NCBI GenBank assembly: GCA_021813195.1 | Contig: JAKALI010000081.1 | Location: 1 to 10,547, forward strand | Direction of reading: 5' to 3' | DNA length: 10,547 bases | Source: Pseudomonadota bacterium | GTDB lineage: Bacteria > Pseudomonadota > Alphaproteobacteria > Rhizobiales > Hyphomicrobiaceae | Part shown: positions 1-7,565 of the stretch, piece by piece | Position numbering within the stretch: position 1 is the first letter of the stretch | How the letters are laid out: each line of letters begins with the position of its first letter | Position numbers and translations under genes: made by a program | The notes under the pieces: model-generated | The model's input: the letters and a program-made list of their open reading frames with translations, nothing else | Told to the model about the DNA's origin: nothing | Database searches by the model: none

Positions 1-2
1 TT

Positions 3-185
3 CGAAGGGTTATTGGGGCGGCCCGTTCGCTTGCGGTTTTCGCCATCGTAGTCGAAGCGACAGATGAAAAAGCAGCGGGCTTCTATCGCGATTTTGGATT
101 TGTGCCATTTCCGACCCGTCCGCTCAGACTGTTCATGCCTGCGTCCGAAGCGGCGCAGGCTGTCTCCCGTGCGTTGTCGCGGTAA
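3..185 (+). CDS. GNAT-family N-acetyltransferase, C-terminal part (TacT-like toxin type)
   Basis: The reading frame is open from the window edge to a TAA at 183-185, giving about 60 C-terminal residues; the start lies upstream. The segment AAGFYRDFGFVPFPTRPLRL is the typical last strand and helix of a GNAT fold, where the Tyr in FYRDFGF is the conserved acetyl-CoA-site tyrosine. The ending 'PFPTRPLRLFMP' resembles TacT-type GNAT toxins, which acetylate the amino group of charged tRNA and pair with a DUF1778 (TacA-like) antitoxin. If that family assignment is right, the antitoxin gene would lie just upstream, outside the window. The stop is about 100 bp before the preferred start of the primase-helicase gene on the same strand, so co-transcription is possible. 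GNAT membership is well supported; the toxin subtype is inferred from the C-terminus alone. Confidence 0.75.
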   Translation, partial: RRVIGAARSLAVFAIVVEATDEKAAGFYRDFGFVPFPTRPLRLFMPASEAAQAVSRALSR

Positions 186-286
186 GCCGTCGTTCGCTCA
201 GCTTGTCCGACCTGAGACTATCGCATCAAAGGGTGAAGCGGACGTCTGCCAAATTGATCAAGGCTGCAGAGTTGCGGCATAAGGTG

Positions 287-2755
287 ATGACACAACGCGA
301 AGTGAGGCTAGCCGAGCTTAAGAAGCGAATCGCTGCGCTGGATGACGAGCGTACGGCGATTGCTGCCGAGATTGCTACGCTGGAACGGGCGCAGACGCCA
401 GCGATGCCATTTCCGAACATCGTCTCTTCGGAGCGGGTCGGACATGATGTTGATCGACATTCAGAAACTGATCAAAAAATTTCATTGTTTCGTGAGCTGT
501 TTCGAGGACGTACCGATGTCTTCCCGATCCGTTGGGACAACGCCAAATTCGGCAAGAGCGGCTATGCGCCCGCCTGTCACAACGAATGGCAACGCGGTGT
601 GTGCGAAAAGCCTCGTGTCAAATGCTCAGTGTGTCCGAATCAAGCCTTCATCGAGGTGTCCGACGTCCTCATTGAACGGCATTTGCGGGGTACAACATCG
701 ACGGGAGCTCCCTTCGTCATGGGTCTCTATCCAATGTTACCTGACGGAACATGCCACTTCCTGGTAGCTGACTTTGATCGGGAAGATTGGCGTCGCGACG
801 CTTTGGCCTATTTAGAAACATGCGATCTCTTGAACATTCCGTGCGCGCTGGAACGTTCCCGTTCCGGGAATGGGGCACATGTTTGGATTTTCTTCCAAGA
901 GCCAGTTTCCGCTGCGGCGGCGCGCCGCCTTGGCTCCTCCATCATCACAGACACTATGGAGCGGGTACCTGATATCGGTTTTCGTTCTTACGACCGGTTC
1001 TTTCCTAGCCAGGACACGTTGCCGATCGGCGGCTTCGGTAACCTCATCGCGCTACCGCTCCAGGGAATAGCCCGCCGTAAAGAGAACAGCGTGTTTGTCG
1101 ATGGTGCCCTTGCGCCTTACGCCGACCAGTGGAAATACCTCGCTGGCGTTCAACGCATGTCTAGAAACAGTCTCGATCATATTGTTGGGCGCGCAAGTGC
1201 TGAAGGCAGGGTACTCGGCGTCCGGCTCCCATTGGAAGAAGGAGAGGACGAGCCATGGCTTCGAGCGCCTTCTCGACGTAGTCCGCAACCGGTCATCGCA
1301 GGAGATTTACCCGCCTCAGTTCGCATAATTCTCGCCGATCAGATTTACGTGCCTCGATCCGAACTGCCGGCCGGCCTCGTTGCCAGACTTATTCGGCTAG
1401 CAGCGTTCCAGAATCCGGAATTCTATGCCGCTCAAGCAATGCGCCTATCGACGCACAATACGCCTCGAATCGTCTCATGTGCCGAGCTGACTGAAAAGTA
1501 CATCGCGCTTCCACGCGGTTGCCTCGATGTGGTCCGGGCGCTTCTCGGTGAATTGCAGATTCGGATTGATTTTGTTGACGAGCGTAAGGCAGCCTGTGCC
1601 ATCGATTTGAAATTCACCGGTAAATTGCGCGAGGACCAGGAACGCGCGTTCGAAGCGCTGTGTAATCACGAAACCGGCGTACTTGCTGCCACGACTGCTT
1701 TCGGTAAGACTGTCGTCGGCGTTCGTTTGATTGCCGAGCGCGGAGTCGGTACACTCGTACTCGTTCATCGGCGTCAGCTCATGGATCAATGGGTCGAGCG
1801 TCTATCCACTTTCCTCGATCTGGCGAGAGGCAAGATAGGCACCATCGGCGGCGGAAAACGCCGGCCGACCGGAATCGTCGACGTGGCACTCATCCAAAGT
1901 CTGGTACGAAAAGGAGAAGTTGACGACATCGTTGGCGATTACGGGCATCTCGTTGTTGATGAATGCCACCACCTATCTGCCGTTAGCTTCGAACTGGTCG
2001 CCCGGAGGACCAAGGCGCGCTTTGTTCTTGGGCTGTCGGCGACGGTCACCCGCAAAGACGGCCATCATCCAATAATTTTTATGCAGTGCGGACCCGTACG
2101 TTTTCGGGTCGACGCGCGGAACGAGGCTGCTAAAAGACCATTTTACCATCGTGTTCAGATCAGGGAGACCTCGTTTCTGCTCCCCGAACAAGCAGATGGC
2201 GGTTCGCTGCCGATTCAGCGAATTTATAATGCGTTGGCGAATGATGAAGCTCGTAACGCTCTGATTTTCGATGACGTTCTTGCGGCTCTCGAAGCGCAAC
2301 GCTCTCCCGTCATCATTACAGAACGCTCGGACCACGTGGCGCGATTCGCCGAGCGCTTTGAGAAATTTGCCAAGAATGTTGTTGTCCTCAAGGGCGGTCA
2401 GAGCGATCGGCAGCGTCGCGCTGTGATGGAGCGCCTCGCGTCTATTGCTGACCACGAAGAGCGATTGCTGATTGCAACCGGGAGATACCTCGGGGAAGGG
2501 TTCGATGACCCTCGACTCGACACGCTGTTTCTCGCGATGCCGATCTCGTGGCGGGGAACGCTTGCTCAATATGCTGGCCGCTTGCACAGGCTCCACGATA
2601 GGAAACGTGAGGTCATTATCTATGACTATGTCGATTCTCGTGTCCCGATGTTGGCGGGGATGGCAGCTAGGAGACGCGCCGGATACAGCTCGCTCGGATA
2701 TGAAATTGGTTTGAACAGTGGCGAACATAAGAGGGGGCTTTTCGCGGATCACTGA
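287..2755 (+). CDS. TOTE-type conflict-system protein: AEP primase domain fused to SF2 DECH-box helicase
   Basis: A protein of about 822 residues. Residues 1-35 form a charged, probably coiled-coil segment. Residues 62-290 match the AEP primase domain of TOTE conflict systems: a four-Cys cluster (C97, C106, C113, C116) likely binds zinc, the catalytic DxD lies in LVADFD (D162, D164), and SGNGAHVW (S193-W200) supplies the second active-site motif with its histidine. An SF2 helicase follows: motif I TTAFGKT (K474), motif II DECHH (D558), motif III LSAT (S584) and motif VI QYAGRLHR (from Q761). No separate nuclease domain is recognisable. The family is thought to act on nucleic acids in conflict between replicons; the actual substrate is unknown. 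ATG 287 is chosen because the coiled coil begins there and no good ribosome site precedes the in-frame TTG at 203; GTG 233 and GTG 284 are alternatives. Many stretches look less GC-rich than the next gene, suggesting transfer. Confidence 0.88.
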   Translation: MTQREVRLAELKKRIAALDDERTAIAAEIATLERAQTPAMPFPNIVSSERVGHDVDRHSETDQKISLFRELFRGRTDVFPIRWDNAKFGKSGYAPACHNEWQRGVCEKPRVKCSVCPNQAFIEVSDVLIERHLRGTTSTGAPFVMGLYPMLPDGTCHFLVADFDREDWRRDALAYLETCDLLNIPCALERSRSGNGAHVWIFFQEPVSAAAARRLGSSIITDTMERVPDIGFRSYDRFFPSQDTLPIGGFGNLIALPLQGIARRKENSVFVDGALAPYADQWKYLAGVQRMSRNSLDHIVGRASAEGRVLGVRLPLEEGEDEPWLRAPSRRSPQPVIAGDLPASVRIILADQIYVPRSELPAGLVARLIRLAAFQNPEFYAAQAMRLSTHNTPRIVSCAELTEKYIALPRGCLDVVRALLGELQIRIDFVDERKAACAIDLKFTGKLREDQERAFEALCNHETGVLAATTAFGKTVVGVRLIAERGVGTLVLVHRRQLMDQWVERLSTFLDLARGKIGTIGGGKRRPTGIVDVALIQSLVRKGEVDDIVGDYGHLVVDECHHLSAVSFELVARRTKARFVLGLSATVTRKDGHHPIIFMQCGPVRFRVDARNEAAKRPFYHRVQIRETSFLLPEQADGGSLPIQRIYNALANDEARNALIFDDVLAALEAQRSPVIITERSDHVARFAERFEKFAKNVVVLKGGQSDRQRRAVMERLASIADHEERLLIATGRYLGEGFDDPRLDTLFLAMPISWRGTLAQYAGRLHRLHDRKREVIIYDYVDSRVPMLAGMAARRRAGYSSLGYEIGLNSGEHKRGLFADH

Positions 2756-3032
2756 AGACTGATCATATTTAGGGATGCAGCAGCACAGTAACGCCGCGAT
2801 GGTCACACTACAGCATTTCGATTGATGAGGCGAAGTGTCTCAGTGCATGGCACACGTTTCACACCGGCGCTGTTTTATCCCAGCCAATTTGTGGAATTCA
2901 GTCACAACACCACCGCAATGCTGCGCGACGTATCGTACCGCCCGAGCATTGCTGAACCGCTTAGGCTGTGGATGTCGGGGCCCAGGGCTGCATATTGATT
3001 GACGCGGCGCGGCCACAGTCTACTTTTTTGCA
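2756..3032. other. Gap between the two helicase genes; contains one doubtful 57-codon ORF
   Basis: This gap separates two co-oriented large ATPase genes. The only open frame of note runs from ATG 2825 to TGA 2996-2998 on the plus strand (57 residues, beginning MRRSVSVHG). It shows no domain I recognise, has no clear ribosome site and may be chance. No intrinsic terminator (GC-rich hairpin plus T-run) follows the primase-helicase stop, and no convincing promoter stands out before the SNF2 gene. Whether the two genes form one transcript cannot be decided from the sequence. Confidence 0.3.
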
Positions 3033-5891
3033 ATGCTGCGGCGCGCCGATTCGAAGAGCAAGCGGAAGCCGCTCTCATCGGGAGCGGTGAAAAAACGCCG
3101 TGGGGCTCGAAAAGCCCGCATCGTGCTGGATCGACCTCCGCCGCTGCAGGGGTGGCGGACTACCGACGACGACGAGATTGCATTGCGCCGTTGGCGGGGC
3201 CGCACCGAGATCGTTGCCATCGAGGCACGGGAGCCGGAACACCCATTTTTCGGCACGTTCCGGGTGCAATCGGGGAGCGGCAGCTTCTACGAGGTTGAAA
3301 TCCGCGACCTCAATGGCTTCGGCAACTCCTGCGGCTGTATCGATCATCGCGCCAATGGCCTGGGAACCTGTAAGCACATCGAGGGCGTGCTCGTGGCGCT
3401 GCGCCAGCGCAACGTCAAGGCGTTCCGTGAGGCGGCTGCCCGGGGCAATCCGCGTGCCGAAGTTTTTCTGGATCGTCGCGGCGCGGCAACGCCGACATTG
3501 ATGTGGCCCAGGGGCAACGGCCGCCCTGCGAATGCGGTGAGCCGCTGGCTCGGCGCGTTCATTGAACCGGATGGCGCTCTTGCTGGCGATGCGAACAAGA
3601 TCGAGGCGCTGGTGTCTGCGTGGCGTGTTGCACCCGCCGACATCCGCCGCCGGATTCGGGTGTCGCGCCACTTCGCGCCGTGGCTCGATCGGCTGCGCCG
3701 CGAGCGCTCGCGCGTGGAGGCTCGCGCGGCATTCCTTGCCGAGGTCAAGGCTGGCTCCGCGAGTTTCGATTTGTTGCGCCACCCACTGCTGCCCTATCAG
3801 CGCGAAGGCATGCTGCATCTTGCCTTCGGAGAACGGGCGCTGTTGGCCGACGAGATGGGCCTCGGCAAGACCGTCCAGGCGATCGCCGCTTGCGAACTCT
3901 TGGCCCGCCGTAAGGGCATCGAACGCGTGCTGGTCGTGTGTCCGGCTTCGCTCAAGGCGGAATGGGAGGAACAGATCGCGCGCTTCGCAGACCGGGCCGC
4001 GCGCTCCGTGTTCGGGGCCCGGCCGGCCCGCCTCGCGGCCTACCGCGAGCCTACATTCTTCACCATCGTGAATTATGAACAGGTGCTGGCCGATGCCCCG
4101 GACATCAACGAGATATTGCATCCCGATGTGGTCGTGCTCGACGAGGCGCAGCGCATCAAGAACTGGCAGATCAAGACGGCGCGCCGGGTAAAATCGCTGC
4201 GCTCGCCCTATGCCTTCGTGTTGACCGGCACGCCGGTCGAGAACCGTATCGACGAGCTCTATTCGATCGTGCAGTATCTCGACCCGGAATTGGTCGGGCC
4301 GCTGTTCCGCTTTAATCGCGAATTCTATGAGCTCGACGAGCGGGGCCGGCCGGTCGACTACAAGAACCTCGCGGAATTGCGCCGCCGGTTGCAACCGGTG
4401 ATGCTCCGCCGCCGCAAGTCTGACGTCGAATCCGAGCTGCCTGGCCGCACGGTGAAGACCTATTTCGTGCCGATGGTCGAGGAGCAGGCATTACGCTACG
4501 CGGATTACAGCAAGCCGGCCGCCAGCCTCCTCGCACAGGCGAAGCGGCGACCGTTGACACCGAAGGAATTCGAGCGCCTGCAAATGCTGCTTGCCTGCAT
4601 GCGCATGATTTGCGACACGCCGGCGATCCTCGATCCGACTTGCCGCGTGAGCCCCAAACTCGAAGAGTTGGAAGGCATTCTGAGCGACCTACTCGAAGAG
4701 CCTGATCGCAAGATCATTGTGTTCTCCGAATGGGAACGGATGTTAGAGCTGGTGCGCGAACTCGCCGCGGAGCTGGGTGTGGAGGCGGCATGGCACACGG
4801 GCTCGGTCCCCCAGCAGCGCCGCCGCGCCGAAATTGTTCGCTTCAAGCAAGACCCCGCCTGCCGGTTATTTCTCTCCACCGACAGCGGCAGCGTCGGTCT
4901 CAACCTACAGGTCGCGAGCGCGGTGGTGAACGTCGACCTGCCGTGGAACCCGGCGAAACTCGAGCAACGCATCGCGCGCGCCTGGCGCAAGAACCAGACG
5001 CGTTCGGTGACGGTCATCAATCTCGTTTGCGAAGAGTCGATCGAGCACCAGATTCTGCACCTTCTCGGTCACAAGCAAGCGCTGGCCGACGGCGTCCTCG
5101 ACGGTCTAGGCGATCTCGGTGCGCTCAAGATGCCGTCCGGCCGCGCGGCCATGATTGAGCGCATGCAGGCGCTGATGCAGGTGGAGGCAAGCGTCAAGCT
5201 GCGTACGCTATCGCCGGAAGAAGCCGTCACCGAAGAGTTGCGGCGTCGCCATGGCGAGCGGGCCCTGCTGATCGAGGCCCGCACGGGCGGCGATGGCCGC
5301 GTCCGCCTATTGGCCGTTCTGGACCTCGAAGCTGAGGCGATCACAGCCGAGGCGAAGCGATACGAGGCACATCGTGAGGTCGGCCCTGCGGTCGAGGTGA
5401 TCGACCGCCCGACTTGGCTCGCCATGCGGCGACTGGCGGCGCGCGGCATGATTACGCTGGCTGAGGGGCAGTCCCGCGTGCTGCATCAGTCGCCAGCCCT
5501 TGCAGCCGCCGCCGATCCTAGTGTCGACCCGCAGGCGCGCGCCGCCGAACTGCGCGGCGAGGCCGAGCGATCGCTGCGCATGGCGCGCGTGCTCGCGGCC
5601 GGAGGTTTCCTCGAAGAGGCGCTGCCGCTTATTGCAAAGGCGATCGGCATCGGTGCGGCAGCGAGGCTGGCGGCGCTCGGCGAGATCGCGGCAGGAGTCT
5701 CCATTGCGACGCCAGCACAGGTGCGCGACTTGGTCGATCGTGGCATCTTGGCTGCGCAGGCGGAAGCGGCACTCTCGGATCTATGGTCCGTCGCTGGCGG
5801 GTGCACTGTTGCAGACGTGGAATCCCTCATCGGGATGGGAACGCTCGCTATCGCAGGCTTCGATGAAAGCCATAATAAAAGCGCCGCATAA
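3033..5891 (+). CDS. SNF2-family helicase with N-terminal SWIM zinc finger
   Basis: A 952-residue protein with a basic N-terminus (residues 1-30). A SWIM-type zinc finger follows at about 85-125, with the pattern C100-x-C102 ... C113-x-H115. The SNF2 ATPase core spans about 250-690: YQREG (Q256), Walker A DEMGLGKT (K279), Walker B DEAQ (D370-Q373), LTGTPVENR (397-405), motif V DSGSVGLNLQ (617-626) and motif VI QRIARAWRKNQ (645-655). SNF2 proteins are ATP-driven translocases on double-stranded DNA; SWIM fingers bind DNA or protein. About 250 residues after the core are Ala/Leu-rich and mainly helical; residues 838-925 resemble a HEPN- or TPR-like helical bundle, but no HEPN RNase motif (Rx4-6H) is seen. 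The gene is evenly GC-rich, unlike its neighbour. No strong ribosome site precedes ATG 3033, yet the basic start followed directly by conserved sequence supports it. The cellular role is unknown; adjacency to a TOTE-type gene suggests a defence or conflict role only by association. Confidence 0.9.
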   Translation: MLRRADSKSKRKPLSSGAVKKRRGARKARIVLDRPPPLQGWRTTDDDEIALRRWRGRTEIVAIEAREPEHPFFGTFRVQSGSGSFYEVEIRDLNGFGNSCGCIDHRANGLGTCKHIEGVLVALRQRNVKAFREAAARGNPRAEVFLDRRGAATPTLMWPRGNGRPANAVSRWLGAFIEPDGALAGDANKIEALVSAWRVAPADIRRRIRVSRHFAPWLDRLRRERSRVEARAAFLAEVKAGSASFDLLRHPLLPYQREGMLHLAFGERALLADEMGLGKTVQAIAACELLARRKGIERVLVVCPASLKAEWEEQIARFADRAARSVFGARPARLAAYREPTFFTIVNYEQVLADAPDINEILHPDVVVLDEAQRIKNWQIKTARRVKSLRSPYAFVLTGTPVENRIDELYSIVQYLDPELVGPLFRFNREFYELDERGRPVDYKNLAELRRRLQPVMLRRRKSDVESELPGRTVKTYFVPMVEEQALRYADYSKPAASLLAQAKRRPLTPKEFERLQMLLACMRMICDTPAILDPTCRVSPKLEELEGILSDLLEEPDRKIIVFSEWERMLELVRELAAELGVEAAWHTGSVPQQRRRAEIVRFKQDPACRLFLSTDSGSVGLNLQVASAVVNVDLPWNPAKLEQRIARAWRKNQTRSVTVINLVCEESIEHQILHLLGHKQALADGVLDGLGDLGALKMPSGRAAMIERMQALMQVEASVKLRTLSPEEAVTEELRRRHGERALLIEARTGGDGRVRLLAVLDLEAEAITAEAKRYEAHREVGPAVEVIDRPTWLAMRRLAARGMITLAEGQSRVLHQSPALAAAADPSVDPQARAAELRGEAERSLRMARVLAAGGFLEEALPLIAKAIGIGAAARLAALGEIAAGVSIATPAQVRDLVDRGILAAQAEAALSDLWSVAGGCTVADVESLIGMGTLAIAGFDESHNKSAA

Positions 5892-5945
5892 AGCCGCCCA
5901 AACGAGACACCAGTCATACACGAACCGCATGTCGGTACCGCGCTC

Positions 5946-5960
5946 GGCTCTTCAAGAGCC
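5946..5960. terminator. Perfect inverted repeat between convergent genes (possible bidirectional terminator)
   Basis: GGCTCTT and AAGAGCC are separated by one base, giving a perfect 15-bp near-palindrome in the 84-bp gap between the convergent SNF2 and integrase genes. A transcript from either strand would form a 6-bp stem with a 3-base loop. No T-run follows on either strand, so it is not a classical intrinsic terminator. A protein-binding palindrome is the alternative. Confidence 0.3.
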
Positions 5961-5975
5961 TCGCATGATGCCCAT

Positions 5976-7097
5976 CTAGGTTGAAGCCTTTAAGATTGCT
6001 TGCAGGCGCTTTTCCCACTGAGCGTAGCAGTCCTTCAACTCGGCTCCGTAATTGTAGGTCTGATAGACGCCAACAATGCCGCCGCGCGTTCCGGATATAT
6101 GGTTGAGGGCGGCTTCGGTGTGCTCAATCTTGACCCCCATGCGCTGCCACTGATGAGCGAAGGTGCGGCGTAGATCGTGAAGCGTCCATGGATTAGCCGG
6201 ACACGCTTGGTCAAATGCTGTTTTCTGCTTCGACCATCCGCCGAAGACGGTGTCGCCACGCTGCGCGGGGAAAAGCAAATCACTCTCGTTCGGAATGTTG
6301 TCAATAATGGCTTGCGCCATCGTTCCTACCGGGAATGTATGGTCGCGCTTATTCTTGGTGAGAGAGCCGGGGAGGGTGCAGTGGCCTTCTGCAAAGTAGC
6401 TGCGACGAAGCCATGCAATTTCACTCCGCCGCTGGCCAGTAAGGATGCAGAGTTGCACAATAGTACCGAAGGGGTAACCGAATGTTTCTGCGGCCTTGTA
6501 GACGGCGGCAAGCTCAGTGTCTGATAGGACTCGATTGCGGGACGGACGTTTTATTGTCTGCATTCCCTCACATGGAGAATGCGCGACGTAGTGCCGGCGC
6601 TGCGCCCATCGGAAAAAGACCTTGATCGCTACGAGCGCGTGGTTCTGCTCTGATACGGTCTTCTGAAGATGGTCTATCCTGCGATTGATCTCTTGGGCTG
6701 TGATCTCATTGATGGGCTTCTTACCGAACGCGAAGTGGCGATTGAGAAGACGCGTGTAGTCCCGCACAGTACGAGGCTTGTTCTTGCTCTCACAGATTGC
6801 GAGGAAGAGGGTCTTCGCTTCGTCGAAGGTGGGTGCAGCTTCGGATTTGGTGATACCAAGCTGCTTTTCAGCTAGGATGGTTTTCGCCTTGGTGCGGGCA
6901 TCCTTGAGTGGGACAACCCCTACATCCGCTATCTTGATCCGCTGGCGTTCGGGTCCGAAGGTGAGCACATAGCTCATGCCCCGCTCGTTCACGCGCACGC
7001 CAAAACCCTTGAGGCTCTTATCGATGTACGTTACCTGCTTGCCCGGGGTAGGCCGCAGGCTCCGCAGGGTGATATCGGTGAGAGTTACAATGGGCAT
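5976..7097 (-). CDS. Tyrosine recombinase / site-specific integrase (P4-type, DUF4102 N-terminus)
   Basis: A 373-residue protein, full length for P4-like integrases. Residues 1-85 form the DUF4102-type arm-binding domain, starting MPIVTLTDITLRSLRP and including GFGVRV. Residues 88-170 are the SAM-like core-binding domain. The catalytic domain follows, with the first Arg in LTGQRRSEIAWL (R223), the HxLR motif in WTLHDLRRTF (H307, R310), the second His in ALNHISG (H333) and the nucleophilic Tyr in GVYQTY (Y345). All catalytic residues are present, so the enzyme is probably functional. It would catalyse integration and excision of a mobile island, commonly at a tRNA gene. ATG 7097 is preferred over the upstream TTG at 7130 because it has an AAAAGG ribosome site 5 bases away and matches the family N-terminus. 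It is transcribed away from the tRNA-Gln gene, and its base composition looks closer to the primase-helicase gene than to the SNF2 gene. Confidence 0.93.
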   Translation of the reverse strand: MPIVTLTDITLRSLRPTPGKQVTYIDKSLKGFGVRVNERGMSYVLTFGPERQRIKIADVGVVPLKDARTKAKTILAEKQLGITKSEAAPTFDEAKTLFLAICESKNKPRTVRDYTRLLNRHFAFGKKPINEITAQEINRRIDHLQKTVSEQNHALVAIKVFFRWAQRRHYVAHSPCEGMQTIKRPSRNRVLSDTELAAVYKAAETFGYPFGTIVQLCILTGQRRSEIAWLRRSYFAEGHCTLPGSLTKNKRDHTFPVGTMAQAIIDNIPNESDLLFPAQRGDTVFGGWSKQKTAFDQACPANPWTLHDLRRTFAHQWQRMGVKIEHTEAALNHISGTRGGIVGVYQTYNYGAELKDCYAQWEKRLQAILKAST

Positions 7098-7108
7098 CGG
7101 CGCCTTTT
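7098..7108 (-). promoter_or_regulatory. Ribosome binding site of the integrase
   Basis: On the minus strand AAAAGG (7103-7108) stands 5 bases before ATG 7097. It fixes the start at MPIVTL and argues against the longer TTG start at 7130. Confidence 0.6.
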
Positions 7109-7166
7109 CAGTCTCGCCCCAGGCTCGCAAATTGCGTGCGAAGTGGCGAAAAGCTATGAGTCGCTA

Positions 7167-7195
7167 TGGACAAGTTAAAACGAAGAAAGTATAGG
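7167..7195 (+). promoter_or_regulatory. Putative sigma-70-type promoter for tRNA-Gln
   Basis: TGGACA (7167-7172) and TATAGG (7190-7195) are separated by exactly 17 bases and point toward the tRNA gene, which starts about 37 bases after the -10 box. The -35 matches 5 of 6 consensus positions and the -10 matches 4 of 6. The surrounding sequence is AT-rich. This is prediction by consensus only. Confidence 0.45.
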
Positions 7196-7231
7196 TAAAT
7201 TAAAGGCTTATGATCTGAATTTCAATAGTTT

Positions 7232-7306
7232 TGGGGCGTAGCCAAGTGGTAAGGCAGCGGATTTTGATTCCGCCATTCCCAGGTTCGAATCCTGGCGCCC
7301 CAGCCA
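7232..7306 (+). tRNA. tRNA-Gln (anticodon TTG, UUG)
   Basis: A complete 75-base cloverleaf can be folded by eye. The 7-bp acceptor stem pairs TGGGGCG with CGCCCCA. The D arm has the stem GCC/GGC. The anticodon arm GCGGA-TTTTGAT-TCCGC places TTG at positions 34-36. A 5-base variable loop follows, then the T arm CCAGG-TTCGAAT-CCTGG, the discriminator G and an encoded CCA (7304-7306). The anticodon UUG reads CAA glutamine codons. The gene is divergent from the integrase, which lies about 135 bp from its 5' end. No partial copy of its 3' end occurs elsewhere in the window. Confidence 0.97.
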
Positions 7307-7565
7307 GTTCAGTTGATTGATTCCGGTAGAGTATTTCAGATTGAGATTTTTATGCCGTTGTCATTCTGAAACGGCGTTCCGCTGCCCGCACTCTCATTGG
7401 CGTGTCGGAGTCCGCTTTCCCTTCGAAAAGGGGACATCGGATGGGGCGAAAACAACGTCCGTTGCAGGCCAACACCTGCCGCAAGTAGTCAGCCTTTGGC
7501 ATTCATCTGGCGCCCCGTTACCGCGCGTTCCGTCGTTTCGGCGCGTGCGTCCGAGAAGCTCAAGG
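7307..7565. other. Gap downstream of tRNA-Gln, with a degenerate repeat-like segment
   Basis: No convincing gene lies here. At about 7409-7436, 'gtccgctttccc...ggggacat' contains a CCCTT-CGAA-AAGGG hairpin. It resembles degenerate copies of dispersed 'gtccgctt...' repeats that I associate with rhizobial genomes; similar pieces occur at 10080-10368. A 6-bp stem (GCCGTT 7354-7359 with AACGGC 7370-7375) has no T-run after it, so I see no clear terminator for the tRNA or for the converging PrpF-family gene. Confidence 0.35.

Noticed and set aside
1973..2806. A 277-residue open frame on the minus strand
   Set aside because: It is antisense to the helicase half of the primase-helicase gene, which has clear conserved motifs on the plus strand.
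2825..2998. A 57-codon ORF as a real small gene between the helicases
   Set aside because: It has no ribosome site and no family resemblance; kept only as a remark in the gap entry.
3075..4394. A 439-residue open frame on the minus strand
   Set aside because: It lies wholly antisense to the SNF2 helicase gene, is a by-product of high-GC codon usage, and shows no domain.
7354..7375. GCCGTT...AACGGC hairpin as a tRNA terminator
   Set aside because: The 10-base loop and the lack of a following T-run on either strand do not support an intrinsic terminator.
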